A stretch of DNA of 47,042 nucleotides from Dehalococcoidia bacterium (GTDB lineage: Bacteria > Chloroflexota > Dehalococcoidia > UBA2979). Both the position numbers and the translations under genes were made by a program. The stretch lies in NCBI GenBank assembly GCA_009692765.1, contig SHYQ01000004.1, positions 1 through 47,042 of the forward strand. The letters are read 5' to 3'. The notes under the pieces are model-generated. The model was not told the origin of the DNA, made no database searches, and was given only the letters and a program-made list of their open reading frames with translations. Positions 1-8,712 of the stretch are shown in pieces; position 1 is the stretch's first letter; each line of letters starts with the position of its first letter.

Positions 1-261
1 GACGCGTCGACGGGGCAGAACGGGCTGTCGCAGGCGAAGGCGTTCGCGGAGACGGCGCAGGTGACGAGCGTCATGCTCACCAAGCTCGACGGCAGCGCGA
101 AGGGCGGCATCGTCTTCGCGATCGCGCGCGACTGCGGCCTGCCGGTGCGCTTCGTCGGCACCGGCCAGCAGGGCGGCGACCTCGCACCGTTCGACCCGCA
201 CGGCTTCGTCGCGGCGCTGCTCGGCGACCCCGCCGTCGAGCATGCCGGCGCCGAGGCGTAG
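1..261 (+). CDS. ftsY: FtsY, signal recognition particle receptor (C-terminal end, partial)
   Basis: The reading frame is open from base 1 and ends at TAG 259-261, giving the last 86 residues of an SRP-type GTPase. It begins with DASTGQNGLSQAKAF and continues with TKLDGSAKGG, the conserved G4/closing-loop region of FtsY and Ffh, followed by PVRFVGTGQQGGDLAPFDP. The order DAxTGQN...TKLDGxAKGG...F(V/I)GxGE..DLxPFDxxxF is typical of FtsY, and Ffh would carry a methionine-rich M domain after this point, which is absent. FtsY docks ribosome-SRP complexes at the membrane. The usual E of VGxGE is Q here, and the tail is short. The 5' part lies outside the window. The next gene starts 12 bp downstream. 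Confidence 0.93.
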   Translation, partial: DASTGQNGLSQAKAFAETAQVTSVMLTKLDGSAKGGIVFAIARDCGLPVRFVGTGQQGGDLAPFDPHGFVAALLGDPAVEHAGAEA

Positions 262-273
262 CAGCCCCGCGCG

Positions 274-2610
274 ATGCTCGACGACGTGCTCCTCGACAGC
301 GTGCTGGCGGCGGCGCGGTGGTACCTCGCGCTGATCGCGATCGGCGCGGCGGGGCTGCTGCCCGCGGCGCTGCTCTTCGACCGCCTCTCCTCGCGGGGCG
401 TGCTCTACGCGCGGCCGCTCGCGCTCGCGGTGATCGCGCTCGCCGCGTGGCTCGTCGGGTGGTCCGGCGTCGCGGCGTACGGCACGCCCGTCGTCGCCGG
501 CGCGCTCGCCGCGCTGCTCGCATGCAGCGCGGCGCTTGCGTGGCAGCGGCGCGACCTCGTCGAGGACGTGCGCGCGCGCTGGCGGTGGCTGCTGGCCGGC
601 GAGGCGCTGTGCCTCGCCGTCTTCGCCAGCGTCGCGACGGCGCGCGCGTTCGCGCCGGCGGCCGTCGGCACCGAGAAGCCGATGGACCTGATGCTGATCG
701 TGGCGGTCAACCGCGCGACGCAGCTGCCGCCGCCCGACCCGTGGCTCTCCGGCCACACCGTGTCGTACTACCACCTCGGCCACCTCGCCGCGGACGCGGT
801 CGGCCGCCTCGCGGGGGTGCCGCCCGAGATCGCGTTCAACCTCGTCACCGCCAGCGCTGGCGCGCTGGCGGCGCTCGCGGCGGCCGCCGTCGCGGTCGAC
901 ATCGTGGGCCTCGGCGCGGTCCGTCGCCGCGCGTCGCGGTGGGTCGCGGGCGGCGTCGCCGTCGCCGCGCTGCTGCTGGTGACGCCGCTCGTCGGCGTGG
1001 TGAACCTGCTCGCCGCCAACGGACTCGGCCGTGCGCTGTGGCGCGGCCTCGGCGTCGAGGGCGTCCCGGTCGTCATCGGCGCCGTCGCCGGCGTGCCGCG
1101 TTCGTTCTGGTGGTGGTGGCCGTCCTCGCGCGTGCTGCCCGGCGCGATCAACGAGTTCCCGGCGTTCACGCTGCTGCTCGGCGATCCGCACGCGCACCTG
1201 CTCGCGCTGCCGCTCGACCTCGTCGCGCTCGCGCTCGCGCTCGCGGTGTTCGAGGGCACGCGGCCGCTGACGTGGCGGCGCTGGACGATGGACCCGGCGC
1301 GGCTGGCGCTGACGGCGGCGCTGTTCGCCGCGATCTGCCTGACGAACGCGTGGGACGTGGTGGTCTTCGGCGCGGTGTGGGCCGGTGCCGGGATCGTCGC
1401 GTTCCGGCGCGCGGGGTGGCCGTGGCCGCTCGCTATCAGCGGCGTCGCGCGCTGGGCCGCCGTGCCGGCCGCGCTCGCGCTCGCGTTCGCCGCCCCCTTC
1501 CTGACGAGCATCGACCCGCCGGCCCTCGGTGTCGCGCCCGTGATCGGCGAGCACTCGGACCCCACGCGCTGGCTGCTGGTGTGGGCGCCGCCGCTGCTGC
1601 CCGCGCTGATCGCGCTCGCGCTGCTCTGGCCCTCGCTGGGGCCGCGCCTGACGCGCGGAGGCCTCGCGCGCGCGCTGCTCGTCGCGGCGCTGCCGGTCGA
1701 GGCGTGGGCGATCGCGCTGCTCGCGCGCGGGGAGGGCGGCGAGCTGCTCGCGCGCGGGACCGGGTGGATCGTGATCGCCGGGCTCGTGGCGCTGCTCGGC
1801 GTCGCCGGGGCCGCCGCCGCGGACGCCGACCGCCCGCACCGCGCGGGCGGGCGGGACGCCGCCCTCGCCGCCGCGTGCGCGCTGCTCGTCGCCGTCGTCG
1901 CGCTCGTCGGACTGACCGAGCTCGTGCGCGTCGCCGACGCCTTCCCCGGGCGGCTGAACACCGTGTTCAAGTTCTGGTTCGACGGCTGGGCGATGCTCGC
2001 CGTGGCGGCGGGCGCGCTCGCCGGGCTCGCCGCCGACCGCGTCGAGCTGCCCGCGACCACGAGCACGGCGCGGCTGGCCGCGTGGGGCTTCGGCGGCGGC
2101 CTCGCTGTCGCGCTGCTGGCCGCGACCGCGCTGTACGTGCCGGCGATGGCGATCAGCCGCGCCGGAGAGGGCCTCGGCGGCGGCCTCGATGCGCTGGCCT
2201 ACCTCGACGAGGCCGACCCCGGCCTCGCGGGGGCGATCGCGTGGTCGCGCGTACACCTCGATCCGCGCGAGGATGTAGCGGTGCAGGCGATCGTCGAGAG
2301 CTACCACGGAGGCGACGTGCTCGCGGCGGCCTCCGGCGTGCCGACGCTGCTCGGCTGGCCGAACCACCAGCGCCAGTGGCGCGGCGCCGTCCCCGAGGCG
2401 GAGCGGCGCGCCGCCGTCGACGCGATCTACACGGGCGGCGCGAGCGAGGCCACGCGTGCCGTGGCGCAGCGCTTCGGCGTGACGCACGTCTACCTCGGCC
2501 GCGAGGAGCGTACGCGCTACGGCGCGGACGTGGCGACGCGCTTCGCCGGCTGGCCCGTCGCGTTCGCCGCGGGCGGCGCGGCCGGATCGCAGCTGGTGCG
2601 CGTCCCGTGA
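274..2610 (+). CDS. DUF2298 / Chlor_Arch_YYY multi-pass membrane protein
   Basis: 778 residues, mostly hydrophobic, with more than ten predicted membrane segments. The family signature EKPMDLMLIVAVNRA followed by PPPDPWLSGHTVSYYHLGH matches the Chlor_Arch_YYY (TIGR03662/DUF2298) family, known mainly from Chloroflexota and archaea. Later conserved parts include NEFPAFTLLLGDPHAHLLALP and FPGRLNTVFKFWFDGW. The fold is thought to be related to GT-C glycosyltransferases or flippase-associated proteins, but no reaction is established. The stop TGA (2608-2610) overlaps the GTG start of the next gene, so the two are probably translationally coupled. This pairing with a TIGR03663 protein is a known neighbourhood. 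The start at 274 is 12 bp after ftsY. Confidence 0.88.
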   Translation: MLDDVLLDSVLAAARWYLALIAIGAAGLLPAALLFDRLSSRGVLYARPLALAVIALAAWLVGWSGVAAYGTPVVAGALAALLACSAALAWQRRDLVEDVRARWRWLLAGEALCLAVFASVATARAFAPAAVGTEKPMDLMLIVAVNRATQLPPPDPWLSGHTVSYYHLGHLAADAVGRLAGVPPEIAFNLVTASAGALAALAAAAVAVDIVGLGAVRRRASRWVAGGVAVAALLLVTPLVGVVNLLAANGLGRALWRGLGVEGVPVVIGAVAGVPRSFWWWWPSSRVLPGAINEFPAFTLLLGDPHAHLLALPLDLVALALALAVFEGTRPLTWRRWTMDPARLALTAALFAAICLTNAWDVVVFGAVWAGAGIVAFRRAGWPWPLAISGVARWAAVPAALALAFAAPFLTSIDPPALGVAPVIGEHSDPTRWLLVWAPPLLPALIALALLWPSLGPRLTRGGLARALLVAALPVEAWAIALLARGEGGELLARGTGWIVIAGLVALLGVAGAAAADADRPHRAGGRDAALAAACALLVAVVALVGLTELVRVADAFPGRLNTVFKFWFDGWAMLAVAAGALAGLAADRVELPATTSTARLAAWGFGGGLAVALLAATALYVPAMAISRAGEGLGGGLDALAYLDEADPGLAGAIAWSRVHLDPREDVAVQAIVESYHGGDVLAAASGVPTLLGWPNHQRQWRGAVPEAERRAAVDAIYTGGASEATRAVAQRFGVTHVYLGREERTRYGADVATRFAGWPVAFAAGGAAGSQLVRVP

Positions 2611-4586
2611 TCGCACGCGGGCGCGCCGCCCTCGGACGCATCGACGGCGTGACGTGGTGCGTGATCGCGATCACGCTCGTCGCGCTGTGGACGCGCACCG
2701 CCGACCTCGGCGCGCGCGCCTACCACCACGACGAGTCGCAGCACGCGACGTTCTCGTACTACTACGCCTCCGGCAGCGGCTACCGGCACGACCCGCTGCT
2801 GCACGGGCCGCTGCAATTCCACGCGATCGCGCTCGTCTTCAGGCTCCTCGGCGACACGGACGTTACGGCGCGCCTCCCGGCCGCGCTGGCCGGCGCCGCG
2901 CTCGTCGCCGCGCCGCTGCTGCTGCGCCGCTGGCTGGGCGGCGGCGGGACGATCGCGGCGGCGGCGCTGATCACGGTCTCGCCGTCGCTGCTGTACTTCT
3001 CCCGCTTCGCCCGCGAGGACGCGCTGGTGGCGCTGCCGACGCTGCTCGCCTTCGTCGCCGTGTGGCGCTACCGCGAGGACCCGCGGCTGCGCTGGCTCCT
3101 GCTGCTCTCCGCGAGCCTCGCGCTGTCGTTCGCGACGAAGGAGAGCGCGTACCTCACGGCGGCGGTGCTGCTGCTCTACCTCGACGCGGCGGTCGCGCAC
3201 CGGCTGTTCTGGTGGCGCGCCGCGAGCGCAGGCGCCGCGCGCGCGGGCGGAATGCGCCGGCCGTCGATGCGCGCGCAGCTCGTGGGCGCGGCCTGGCTGC
3301 TCCCGACGGCGTGGGTGTTCGCCGCGCTGTGGGGGCCGCTCGCGCGCGTCCGCGCCCGGCTGCGCCTCCAGGGAGAGGGCCTCGACGTCCGCCCCGTCGA
3401 GGCCGATCTGCTGCTCGTTACGGGCACCCTCGTCGCGCCGCTGCTCGCGGCGTTCGCGCGCGTGCCGCTGGCGCCGTTGCTGGTGGCGCCCGACCAGCGC
3501 CTCGTGCTCACGACGAGCGTGATCGCACTGCTGCTCTCGACCGTGGTGGCGATCGGCACCGAGTGGCGCGCGCGCTGGTGGCTGGCTTGCGCCGGGGTGT
3601 TCCTCGCGATCGCGCTGCCGCTGTTCACGAGCCTCGGGGCGAATCCGGCGGGCGTCGCTGGCCTCTTCTGGCACTCGCTCGACTACTGGCTCGGCCAGCA
3701 GGGGGTACGCCGCGGCAACGGCGACGTGAGCTTCTACTACGTGATGATGCTGCCGCTGTACGAGCACCTCGTGCTGATCCCCGGGCTGCTCGGCGGCGCG
3801 TGGCTGACGCTGCGCCGCCGCGACGCCTTCGCGGCGTTCCTGCTGTGGTGGTTCCTCGGCACGTTCATCGCGCTGTCGATCGCCGGCGAGAAGATGCCGT
3901 GGCTGACGATGCACATGGCGCTGCCCCTCGCGCTGCTCGCGGCCTATGCGCTCGATCGCCTCGCGCGGCCGGCGCTGGCGCGCGCGCTGCGCGGCGAGGG
4001 CTCCCCGCGCGCGTGGGCCGCCGACGGCACGTGCGTGGCCGTCGCCGGCCTCGCCGTCGCGCTGACGCTGTACACGAACTACGGCCTGAACATCGACCAC
4101 CCGGACACGCCCGTCGAGCCGCTGATCTACGTGCAGACCGCGCCCGACGTGCCGATCCTGGCCCGGGCGATCGCCGCGACGATCGCGCGAGGCGAGGCGC
4201 AGCGCGTGCTCGTCGACGACGCGAACCTCGGCCTGACGTGGCCGTGGGCGTGGTACGCGCGCCACCTGCCCCTCGGGTACGCGGGCCCCGGCGATGTCGT
4301 CGAGGGCCGCTTCGCCGACGGCTCGATCGTGATCACGCTGGCGGGGACCGTGCCCGCGGGCTCGCCGGTCTTCCAGCGGATGCGCGACCCGGTGGTGTAC
4401 CACCACCGCTGGTGGTTCCCCGAGGAGGGCTACCGCGCGACCACGCCGGCGTCGCTGTGGGAGGGGCTGCGCTCCGGCTCGCTGCCGCGGCGCTGGCTGC
4501 GCTTCGTGATCGCGCACATCGACCGCAGCGCGGTGGCGTCCCTCGACGGCGCGGTGCTGTACCCGCGCGCCCCGGCCCCGCCGTAG
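2607..4586 (+). CDS. TIGR03663 family / Agl23-like membrane protein (GT-C fold)
   Basis: 659 residues from the GTG at 2607, which sits in a GTGA overlap with the preceding stop. The frame stays open far upstream, but that part is antisense-like shadow of the previous gene. Near the N terminus is YHHDESQHATFSYYYASGSG, the acidic His-Asp-Glu motif of this family and of GT39/PMT-like enzymes, followed by YRHDPLLHGP. Multiple membrane spans follow, and the C-terminal part contains AGEKMPWLTMHMALPLALL. Members are described as flippase-activity-associated proteins and are probably involved in building or moving lipid-linked sugars. Known: pairing with DUF2298 proteins in Chloroflexota. Inferred: a joint envelope-glycan role with its neighbours. 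Confidence 0.87.
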   Translation: MIARGRAALGRIDGVTWCVIAITLVALWTRTADLGARAYHHDESQHATFSYYYASGSGYRHDPLLHGPLQFHAIALVFRLLGDTDVTARLPAALAGAALVAAPLLLRRWLGGGGTIAAAALITVSPSLLYFSRFAREDALVALPTLLAFVAVWRYREDPRLRWLLLLSASLALSFATKESAYLTAAVLLLYLDAAVAHRLFWWRAASAGAARAGGMRRPSMRAQLVGAAWLLPTAWVFAALWGPLARVRARLRLQGEGLDVRPVEADLLLVTGTLVAPLLAAFARVPLAPLLVAPDQRLVLTTSVIALLLSTVVAIGTEWRARWWLACAGVFLAIALPLFTSLGANPAGVAGLFWHSLDYWLGQQGVRRGNGDVSFYYVMMLPLYEHLVLIPGLLGGAWLTLRRRDAFAAFLLWWFLGTFIALSIAGEKMPWLTMHMALPLALLAAYALDRLARPALARALRGEGSPRAWAADGTCVAVAGLAVALTLYTNYGLNIDHPDTPVEPLIYVQTAPDVPILARAIAATIARGEAQRVLVDDANLGLTWPWAWYARHLPLGYAGPGDVVEGRFADGSIVITLAGTVPAGSPVFQRMRDPVVYHHRWWFPEEGYRATTPASLWEGLRSGSLPRRWLRFVIAHIDRSAVASLDGAVLYPRAPAPP

Positions 4587-4612
4587 CGCCGACGGGATGC
4601 GTCGCGAGGGGG

Positions 4613-4946
4613 GAGCCCACCCCCCGGTCCCCTCCCACTGCGCGGGAGGGGAAGAAGAAGGAGCAGTGCATGCGAGGGGGCTGCGCCCCTCGCGCTCCCG
4701 GCGGAGGCGTGCGCAGCAGGCGCGCGCCGGAACGGGGACGAAGAGAACGCGGACCGCTGATTCAGGACCCTCGCCAACGTCAGTGGGAGCGGGGAGGGCG
4801 AGGGCGCACCACGCGTCGGTGGGCGGTGCGGGCAGGGGCGCACCCTGGACGGGCGTCCGAGGGAGCAGGGGCCCATGGGGGCGCAGCCCCCATAAACAAG
4901 AACCCCCTTCCCGCGTCGGGAAGGGGGCAGGGGGATGGGCCGCCCC
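4613..4946. repeat. Composite palindromic repeat cluster R1
   Basis: This fills most of the 472-bp gap 4587-5058. The left arm CCCCTCCC (4629-4636) pairs with GGGAGGGG (4644-4651). The conserved module GCGAGGGG (4672-4679) pairs with CCCCTCGC (4686-4693). A variant ATGGGGG/CCCCCAT hairpin lies at about 4874-4892. The right arm CCCCCTTCCCG (4903-4913) pairs with CGGGAAGGGGG (4917-4927) and is followed by CAGGGGGATGGGCCGCCCC. The G-rich right arm (4918-4939) fits a G-quadruplex motif. Long open frames through it look like repeat-driven artefacts. It is one of three copies in a co-directional gap, downstream of the Agl23-like gene. No gene is seen in this gap. Confidence 0.85.
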
Positions 4947-5058
4947 GCGCACACCTCGACGCCGCGCGCCGTGCTTCGAGGTGACGCGCGCGGCGCGATG
5001 CCCGAGACTGGCTCGACGGGGCGCACGAGGATCGCAGCGGACGGGCGAGGGGCTGCCG

Positions 5059-6045
5059 ATGGGACGCTGGCGGCTCGCGCTCGGGACGGCGGTCAGCGCC
5101 GCGTGCCTCGCGCTGCTACTCGCCCGCGTCGACCTCCCGGCCGTCCTCGAGGCCGCGCGCGCGGCGCGGCCGGCGTGGCTGCTCGTCGCGACGCCGCTGT
5201 TCGCCGCGTCGATCTGGACGCGCGCGATGCGCTGGCGCGCGATCCTGCGGCCGATCGCGCCGATCTCGCGCGGCGACGCCGCCGCGCTCGTGCTGATCGG
5301 CTACGCGGCGAACAACCTTCTCCCGGCGCGCACCGGCGAGGTCGTGCGCGCGGTGCTGCTGCAGCGCCGCCACGGCGCCTCCGCGGTCGCCGGCATCGGC
5401 ACGATCGTCCTGGAGCGCGTGCTCGACGGGCTCGTGCTGGCGCTGATGCTCGCCGGTACGCTCGCGCTCGCCGGCGGCTCGACGGTGCTGCGCGCGCTGG
5501 CGGGCATCGCGGGGGCGGGCTTCCTCGGCGTCGCGCTGGCGCTGGTGCTGCTCGCGACGCGGCCCGCGCTCGCGTGGCGCGTCATCGACGTCGCCCTGCG
5601 GCTCGCGCCCGCCGCGCTCGCGGCGCGCGTGCGCGCCCTCGTCGAGCGCTTCCTCGAGGGCCTGACGCTGCTGCGCGGCGCGCGCGCCTGGGGCTTCGTC
5701 GTGGCGGCCTCGGTGGGCGCGTGGGTGCTCGAGGCCGCGGCGTACTGGGCGATCGGCGAGGCGTTCGCGCTGCCGCTGGCGCCGGCGCTCTACCTGGGCG
5801 TGTCCGCCGCCGCGAACCTCGCGATCGCCGCGCCGAGCACCTCGGGCGGCATCGGGCCGTACGAGTTCTTCGCGCGCGAGGTGGTCGTGCACTTCGGCGC
5901 GGGCGTCGCGGCGGGGACGGCGTACGCGCTGGCGCTGCACGCGTTCGTGCTGCTGCCCGTGACGGTCGCGGGCATCGCGCTGCTGTGGCGGCGTCACCTC
6001 GGCCTCGCGACGCTGGCGACGGCGCGCGTGATGGCTCCCCGATGA
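5059..6045 (+). CDS. LPG synthase TM-like / UPF0104 flippase-like membrane protein
   Basis: 328 residues. I chose ATG 5059, because upstream of it the frame runs through repeat R1. It has eight or so membrane helices and the family signature GYAANNLLPARTGEVVRAVLL near residue 75, with PSTSGGIGPYEFF near 260, as in the lysylphosphatidylglycerol synthase TM region / TIGR00374 family. No C-terminal transferase domain is present, so it is the stand-alone membrane form often found in glycolipid or cell-envelope loci. Its stop overlaps the next start in an ATGA (6042-6045). The context with Agl23-like and FAD proteins suggests lipid-linked intermediate transport; this is inference. Confidence 0.85.
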   Translation: MGRWRLALGTAVSAACLALLLARVDLPAVLEAARAARPAWLLVATPLFAASIWTRAMRWRAILRPIAPISRGDAAALVLIGYAANNLLPARTGEVVRAVLLQRRHGASAVAGIGTIVLERVLDGLVLALMLAGTLALAGGSTVLRALAGIAGAGFLGVALALVLLATRPALAWRVIDVALRLAPAALAARVRALVERFLEGLTLLRGARAWGFVVAASVGAWVLEAAAYWAIGEAFALPLAPALYLGVSAAANLAIAAPSTSGGIGPYEFFAREVVVHFGAGVAAGTAYALALHAFVLLPVTVAGIALLWRRHLGLATLATARVMAPR

Positions 6046-7481
6046 AGGTCATCATCATCGGGGCGGGCGTGGGCGGCCTTGCCGCCGCGCACGAGCTCGC
6101 CAAGCGCGGCCACGCCGTCGCCGTCGTCGAGGCCGGCCCGATCGCTGGCGGCCAAGTGCGCACGTTCAACCCTGCTGGCAACCCGGCGGGCGTGGGCCCC
6201 TCCGGCGAACAGCAGGAGGCCCGCCTCGAGGCGTTTTATCACCACCTCTTCCGCTCGGACACCGACATCGTGGCGTTGATCGACGAACTGGGGCTCGGCG
6301 CCGACCTCGCGTGGATCGACTCGAACGTCGGGCTCGCCGTGGGCGGCAAGAACTACCCGTTCATCGGCGCGCTCGACCTGCTGCGCTTCGACCGCGTGTC
6401 GTGGCTGACGCGCCTGCGCCTCGGCCTCACCGCGCTGTGGCTGCGCCGCTTCGAGGACTGGCCGCGCTACGAGGGCACGCGCGCCGCCGAGTGGATCCGC
6501 CGCTGGGTGGGCCGCGAGGGCTACGACGCGGTGTGGGGGCCGCTGCTGCGCGCGAAGTTCGGCGAGCACGCGGAGGACGTCGCGCTCGTGTGGTTCTGGG
6601 GCAAGATCCACCTGCGCTTCGCGTCGCGTTCCGCCGGCGAGCGGGGCGCGGGCGGCGGCGGCCCGCTCGGCTTCGTGCGGAGCCTGCTCGCGAAGGAGCA
6701 GCTCGGCTACCTGCGCGGCTCGTTCGGACGGCTGACCGACGCCCTCGTCGCGGCGATCGCGGCGCGCGGCGGCACGCTCACGCTCGGCGCGCCCGTCGAG
6801 CGCGTGATCGTCGAGGACGGCCGCGCCGTGGGCGTGCGCCTCGGCGGCGCGCACGCGGGCGAGGAGCTGCGCGCCGACGCCGTGCTCGCGACGGTGCCCT
6901 CGGGCCTGCTCGCGCGCATCGCGCCGGAGATCGCGCAGCGCGACCCGCGCTACGGCGAGATGCTGGCCGCGGTGCAGTACCAGTGGGCGACGGTGCTCGT
7001 GCTCGCCCTCGACCGCCCGCTGTCGTCGATCTACTGGCTGACGATGACGGACGCGGACTGCCCGTTCGTCGTCGCGGTGGAGCAGACGAACTTCATGAGC
7101 GCGTCCGACTACGGCGGGCGGCACATCGTCTACCTGTCGAACTACGTCGACCCCGGCGACCCGATCATCGACGAGACGGAGGCCCAGGTGCTCGACCGCT
7201 ACGAGCGCTATCTGCGGCGGATCAACCCCGCCTTCGACCGCGCGTGGATCCTCGAGTCGTGGTGGTTCAAGGACCGCGCCGGCCAGCCGATCGTGCACTG
7301 GCGCTACCACGAGACGATCCCGCCGCACCGCACCCCGATCGCGGGCCTCTACCTCGCGAACACCGCGCAGGTGTACCCGGAGGACCGCGGCCAGAACTAC
7401 TCGATCCGCATGGGCGTCCGCGTCGCGCGCCTGCTCGAGGCGGACGCGGCGGCGGGGGCAGCGACCGAGCGCCAGGCGTGA
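6042..7481 (+). CDS. FAD-dependent amine-oxidase-like oxidoreductase (COG1232-like)
   Basis: 479 residues from ATG 6042, overlapping the preceding stop by 4 bp. The N terminus MKVIIIGAGVGGLAAAHELA plus an acidic residue at the end of beta-2 (VVEAG) is a classic Rossmann FAD-binding site. The body (EAFYHHLFRSDTDIVALIDEL, PLLRAKFGEHAEDVALVWFW) matches protoporphyrinogen-oxidase/UDP-galactopyranose-mutase-like flavoproteins found with glycosyltransferases in Chloroflexota and Actinobacteria. The C terminus GLYLANTAQVYPEDRGQNYS is the second FAD contact typical of the family. The substrate is unknown. Its stop shares GTGA (7478-7481) with the GNAT gene, so it is part of the same operon. Confidence 0.85.
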   Translation: MKVIIIGAGVGGLAAAHELAKRGHAVAVVEAGPIAGGQVRTFNPAGNPAGVGPSGEQQEARLEAFYHHLFRSDTDIVALIDELGLGADLAWIDSNVGLAVGGKNYPFIGALDLLRFDRVSWLTRLRLGLTALWLRRFEDWPRYEGTRAAEWIRRWVGREGYDAVWGPLLRAKFGEHAEDVALVWFWGKIHLRFASRSAGERGAGGGGPLGFVRSLLAKEQLGYLRGSFGRLTDALVAAIAARGGTLTLGAPVERVIVEDGRAVGVRLGGAHAGEELRADAVLATVPSGLLARIAPEIAQRDPRYGEMLAAVQYQWATVLVLALDRPLSSIYWLTMTDADCPFVVAVEQTNFMSASDYGGRHIVYLSNYVDPGDPIIDETEAQVLDRYERYLRRINPAFDRAWILESWWFKDRAGQPIVHWRYHETIPPHRTPIAGLYLANTAQVYPEDRGQNYSIRMGVRVARLLEADAAAGAATERQA

Positions 7482-8027
7482 GCGCGCAACCGTCGGTGGA
7501 GTTGCGGACGGCGCGGCTGCTCCTCCGTCCGTTCCGCGCGGGCGATGCTCCCGATGTGTTCGCCTACGCAAGCGACCCCGAGGTCGCCTTCTTCGCGAAC
7601 GACGCTCCCCCCCTGACGATCGAGGGTGCGCGGAAGTTCGTCGAGCGCGCACTGGCGACACCATGGTCCGAGCGCCAGCGGTTCGCGATCACGGTGGACA
7701 ACGCCGTCATCGGCGCGGTCGATCTTCAACCGGACTGGCCGAACGCCTCGGCGAACGTGGGTTACGAGGTGGCGCGGACGCACTGGGGCCAGGGCATCGC
7801 GACAGAGGCGACCGAGGCCGTCGTCCGCTACGGCTTCGAGGTGCTCGGGCTCGCTAAGATTCACGCCCGCGCCGATCCGAGGAACGCAGCCTCGATGCGG
7901 GTGCTGGAGAAGATCGGCATGTCGCGCGAGGGGCTGCTCAGGAGCCACCTCGTCCGGCGCGGCGAGCGCGTGGATCAGAGTGTTGTACGGCATCCCGCGC
8001 AGCGAGTGGGAGGCCCGCACAAGGTAG
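7478..8027 (+). pseudogene. GNAT acetyltransferase (RimJ-like) with a C-terminal frameshift
   Basis: From GTG 7478 the frame encodes an acetyltransferase of the Acetyltransf_3 type: VELRTARLLLRPFRAGDAPD, then VARTHWGQGIATEATEAVVR (acetyl-CoA loop), then NAASMRVLEKIGMSREG. At GERVDQ (7976-7978) the frame goes wrong. Skipping one base, A7979, restores VLYGIPRSEWEARTR and a stop at 8025-8027, exactly the ending expected for this family. Without the skip the frame runs past 8122 into nuoE. The 550-bp length is one more than a multiple of three. This is a single-base insertion, recoding or a sequence error. Only the last 15 or so residues are affected, so the product might still fold. It is the last gene of the + run from 274. 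Confidence 0.75.
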
Positions 8028-8050
8028 GACACCGTCGGCTACGCCGCGCC

Positions 8051-8079
8051 TTGAGCGCCCTCCGAGGCGCCCCTATAGT
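8051..8079 (+). promoter_or_regulatory. Probable sigma70-type promoter of nuoEF
   Basis: TTGAGC (8051-8056) and TATAGT (8074-8079) are separated by exactly 17 bp. Transcription would start near 8086, about 36 bp before the nuoE ATG. It lies in the 94-bp gap after the frameshifted GNAT gene. Confidence 0.6.
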
Positions 8080-8121
8080 GGCCGGAGCGCCACACACGCC
8101 CGCAGCAGCGAGGGGCCGCCG

Positions 8122-8712
8122 ATGCCGCTGGAGACCGAAGCGAAGGCCCAGGTGCGCGCGCTGCTCGCCGACCTGCGGCCGGGGCACGGCGACCTGCTCG
8201 CCGCGCTCCACCGCGTCCAGCACGAGTTCGGCTACCTCTCCGGCGACGCCATCGAGGTGACCGCGCAGCAGCTCGGACTCTTCCCCGCCCACGTCTACGG
8301 CGTAATCACCTACTACGCGGAGTTCCGCCTCGAGCCGCCCGCGCGCGTCGACATCCGCTGGTGCTCCGGGCCCGCCTGCCGCGCGCGCAACGGCGGCGGC
8401 ATCCGCGACGCCATCCTCGCCACGCTCGGGTGCGCGATGGACGGGATGACCGCGGACGGGCGCGCGGGGGTGCGCCTCGGGCAGTGCAACGGCACCTGCG
8501 AGCTCGCGCCGCAGGTGTGGGTGGAGGAGCGCGCGACGCACACCAACGCGATCGTCGGCGGCCTCACCGCCGCGCGCGCGGTGCGCCTCGCGCGCGCGCT
8601 GCGCGACGGCGCGACGGCGGCCGCGGTGCTCGCCGACAGCACCATCACCGGAGGGGCGATCGTCGGCGACGCACTGCCGGACACCGTGACGGCCGGGGCG
8701 ACGCATGCCTAG
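8122..8712 (+). CDS. nuoE: NuoE-like [2Fe-2S] diaphorase subunit
   Basis: 196 residues. The N-terminal helical part (LRPGHGDLLAALHRVQHEFG) and thioredoxin-like [2Fe-2S] domain are those of the 24-kDa subunit of complex I and of NAD-linked hydrogenases or formate dehydrogenases. The four ligands are present: C81-x4-C86 (CSGPAC) and C122-x3-C126 (CNGTC). The pattern HVYGVITYYAEFRLEP is conserved. A roughly 40-residue Ala-rich tail follows the usual domain end. The gene overlaps nuoF by 8 bp. Because no NuoG or other Nuo subunit follows, the pair may be the diaphorase unit of a soluble NAD-dependent hydrogenase, formate dehydrogenase or bifurcating enzyme rather than complex I itself. Confidence 0.88.
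   Translation: MPLETEAKAQVRALLADLRPGHGDLLAALHRVQHEFGYLSGDAIEVTAQQLGLFPAHVYGVITYYAEFRLEPPARVDIRWCSGPACRARNGGGIRDAILATLGCAMDGMTADGRAGVRLGQCNGTCELAPQVWVEERATHTNAIVGGLTAARAVRLARALRDGATAAAVLADSTITGGAIVGDALPDTVTAGATHA

Noticed and set aside
318-2606. N-terminal extension of the Agl23-like frame through the whole DUF2298 gene
   Set aside because: The extension is Arg/Ala-rich shadow; the real start is the GTG in the GTGA overlap at 2607.
4903-4927. Classical intrinsic terminators for all CCCCCTTCCC hairpins
   Set aside because: The stems are strong but no T run follows on either strand, so the standard mechanism cannot be claimed; termination is left as a hypothesis.
2517-4952. 811-residue - strand ORF opposite the Agl23-like gene
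   Set aside because: Antisense shadow in very GC-rich DNA; low-complexity Arg/Ala/Gln composition and no recognisable motif.
4597-5058. Long ORFs with repeated phrases such as PPAPFPxREGG, CPLPLRERE, SRSRRNGARRA across the gaps
   Set aside because: They are translations of the palindromic repeats in several frames and both strands. The same phrases recur wherever the repeats occur, with no start signals or domains.
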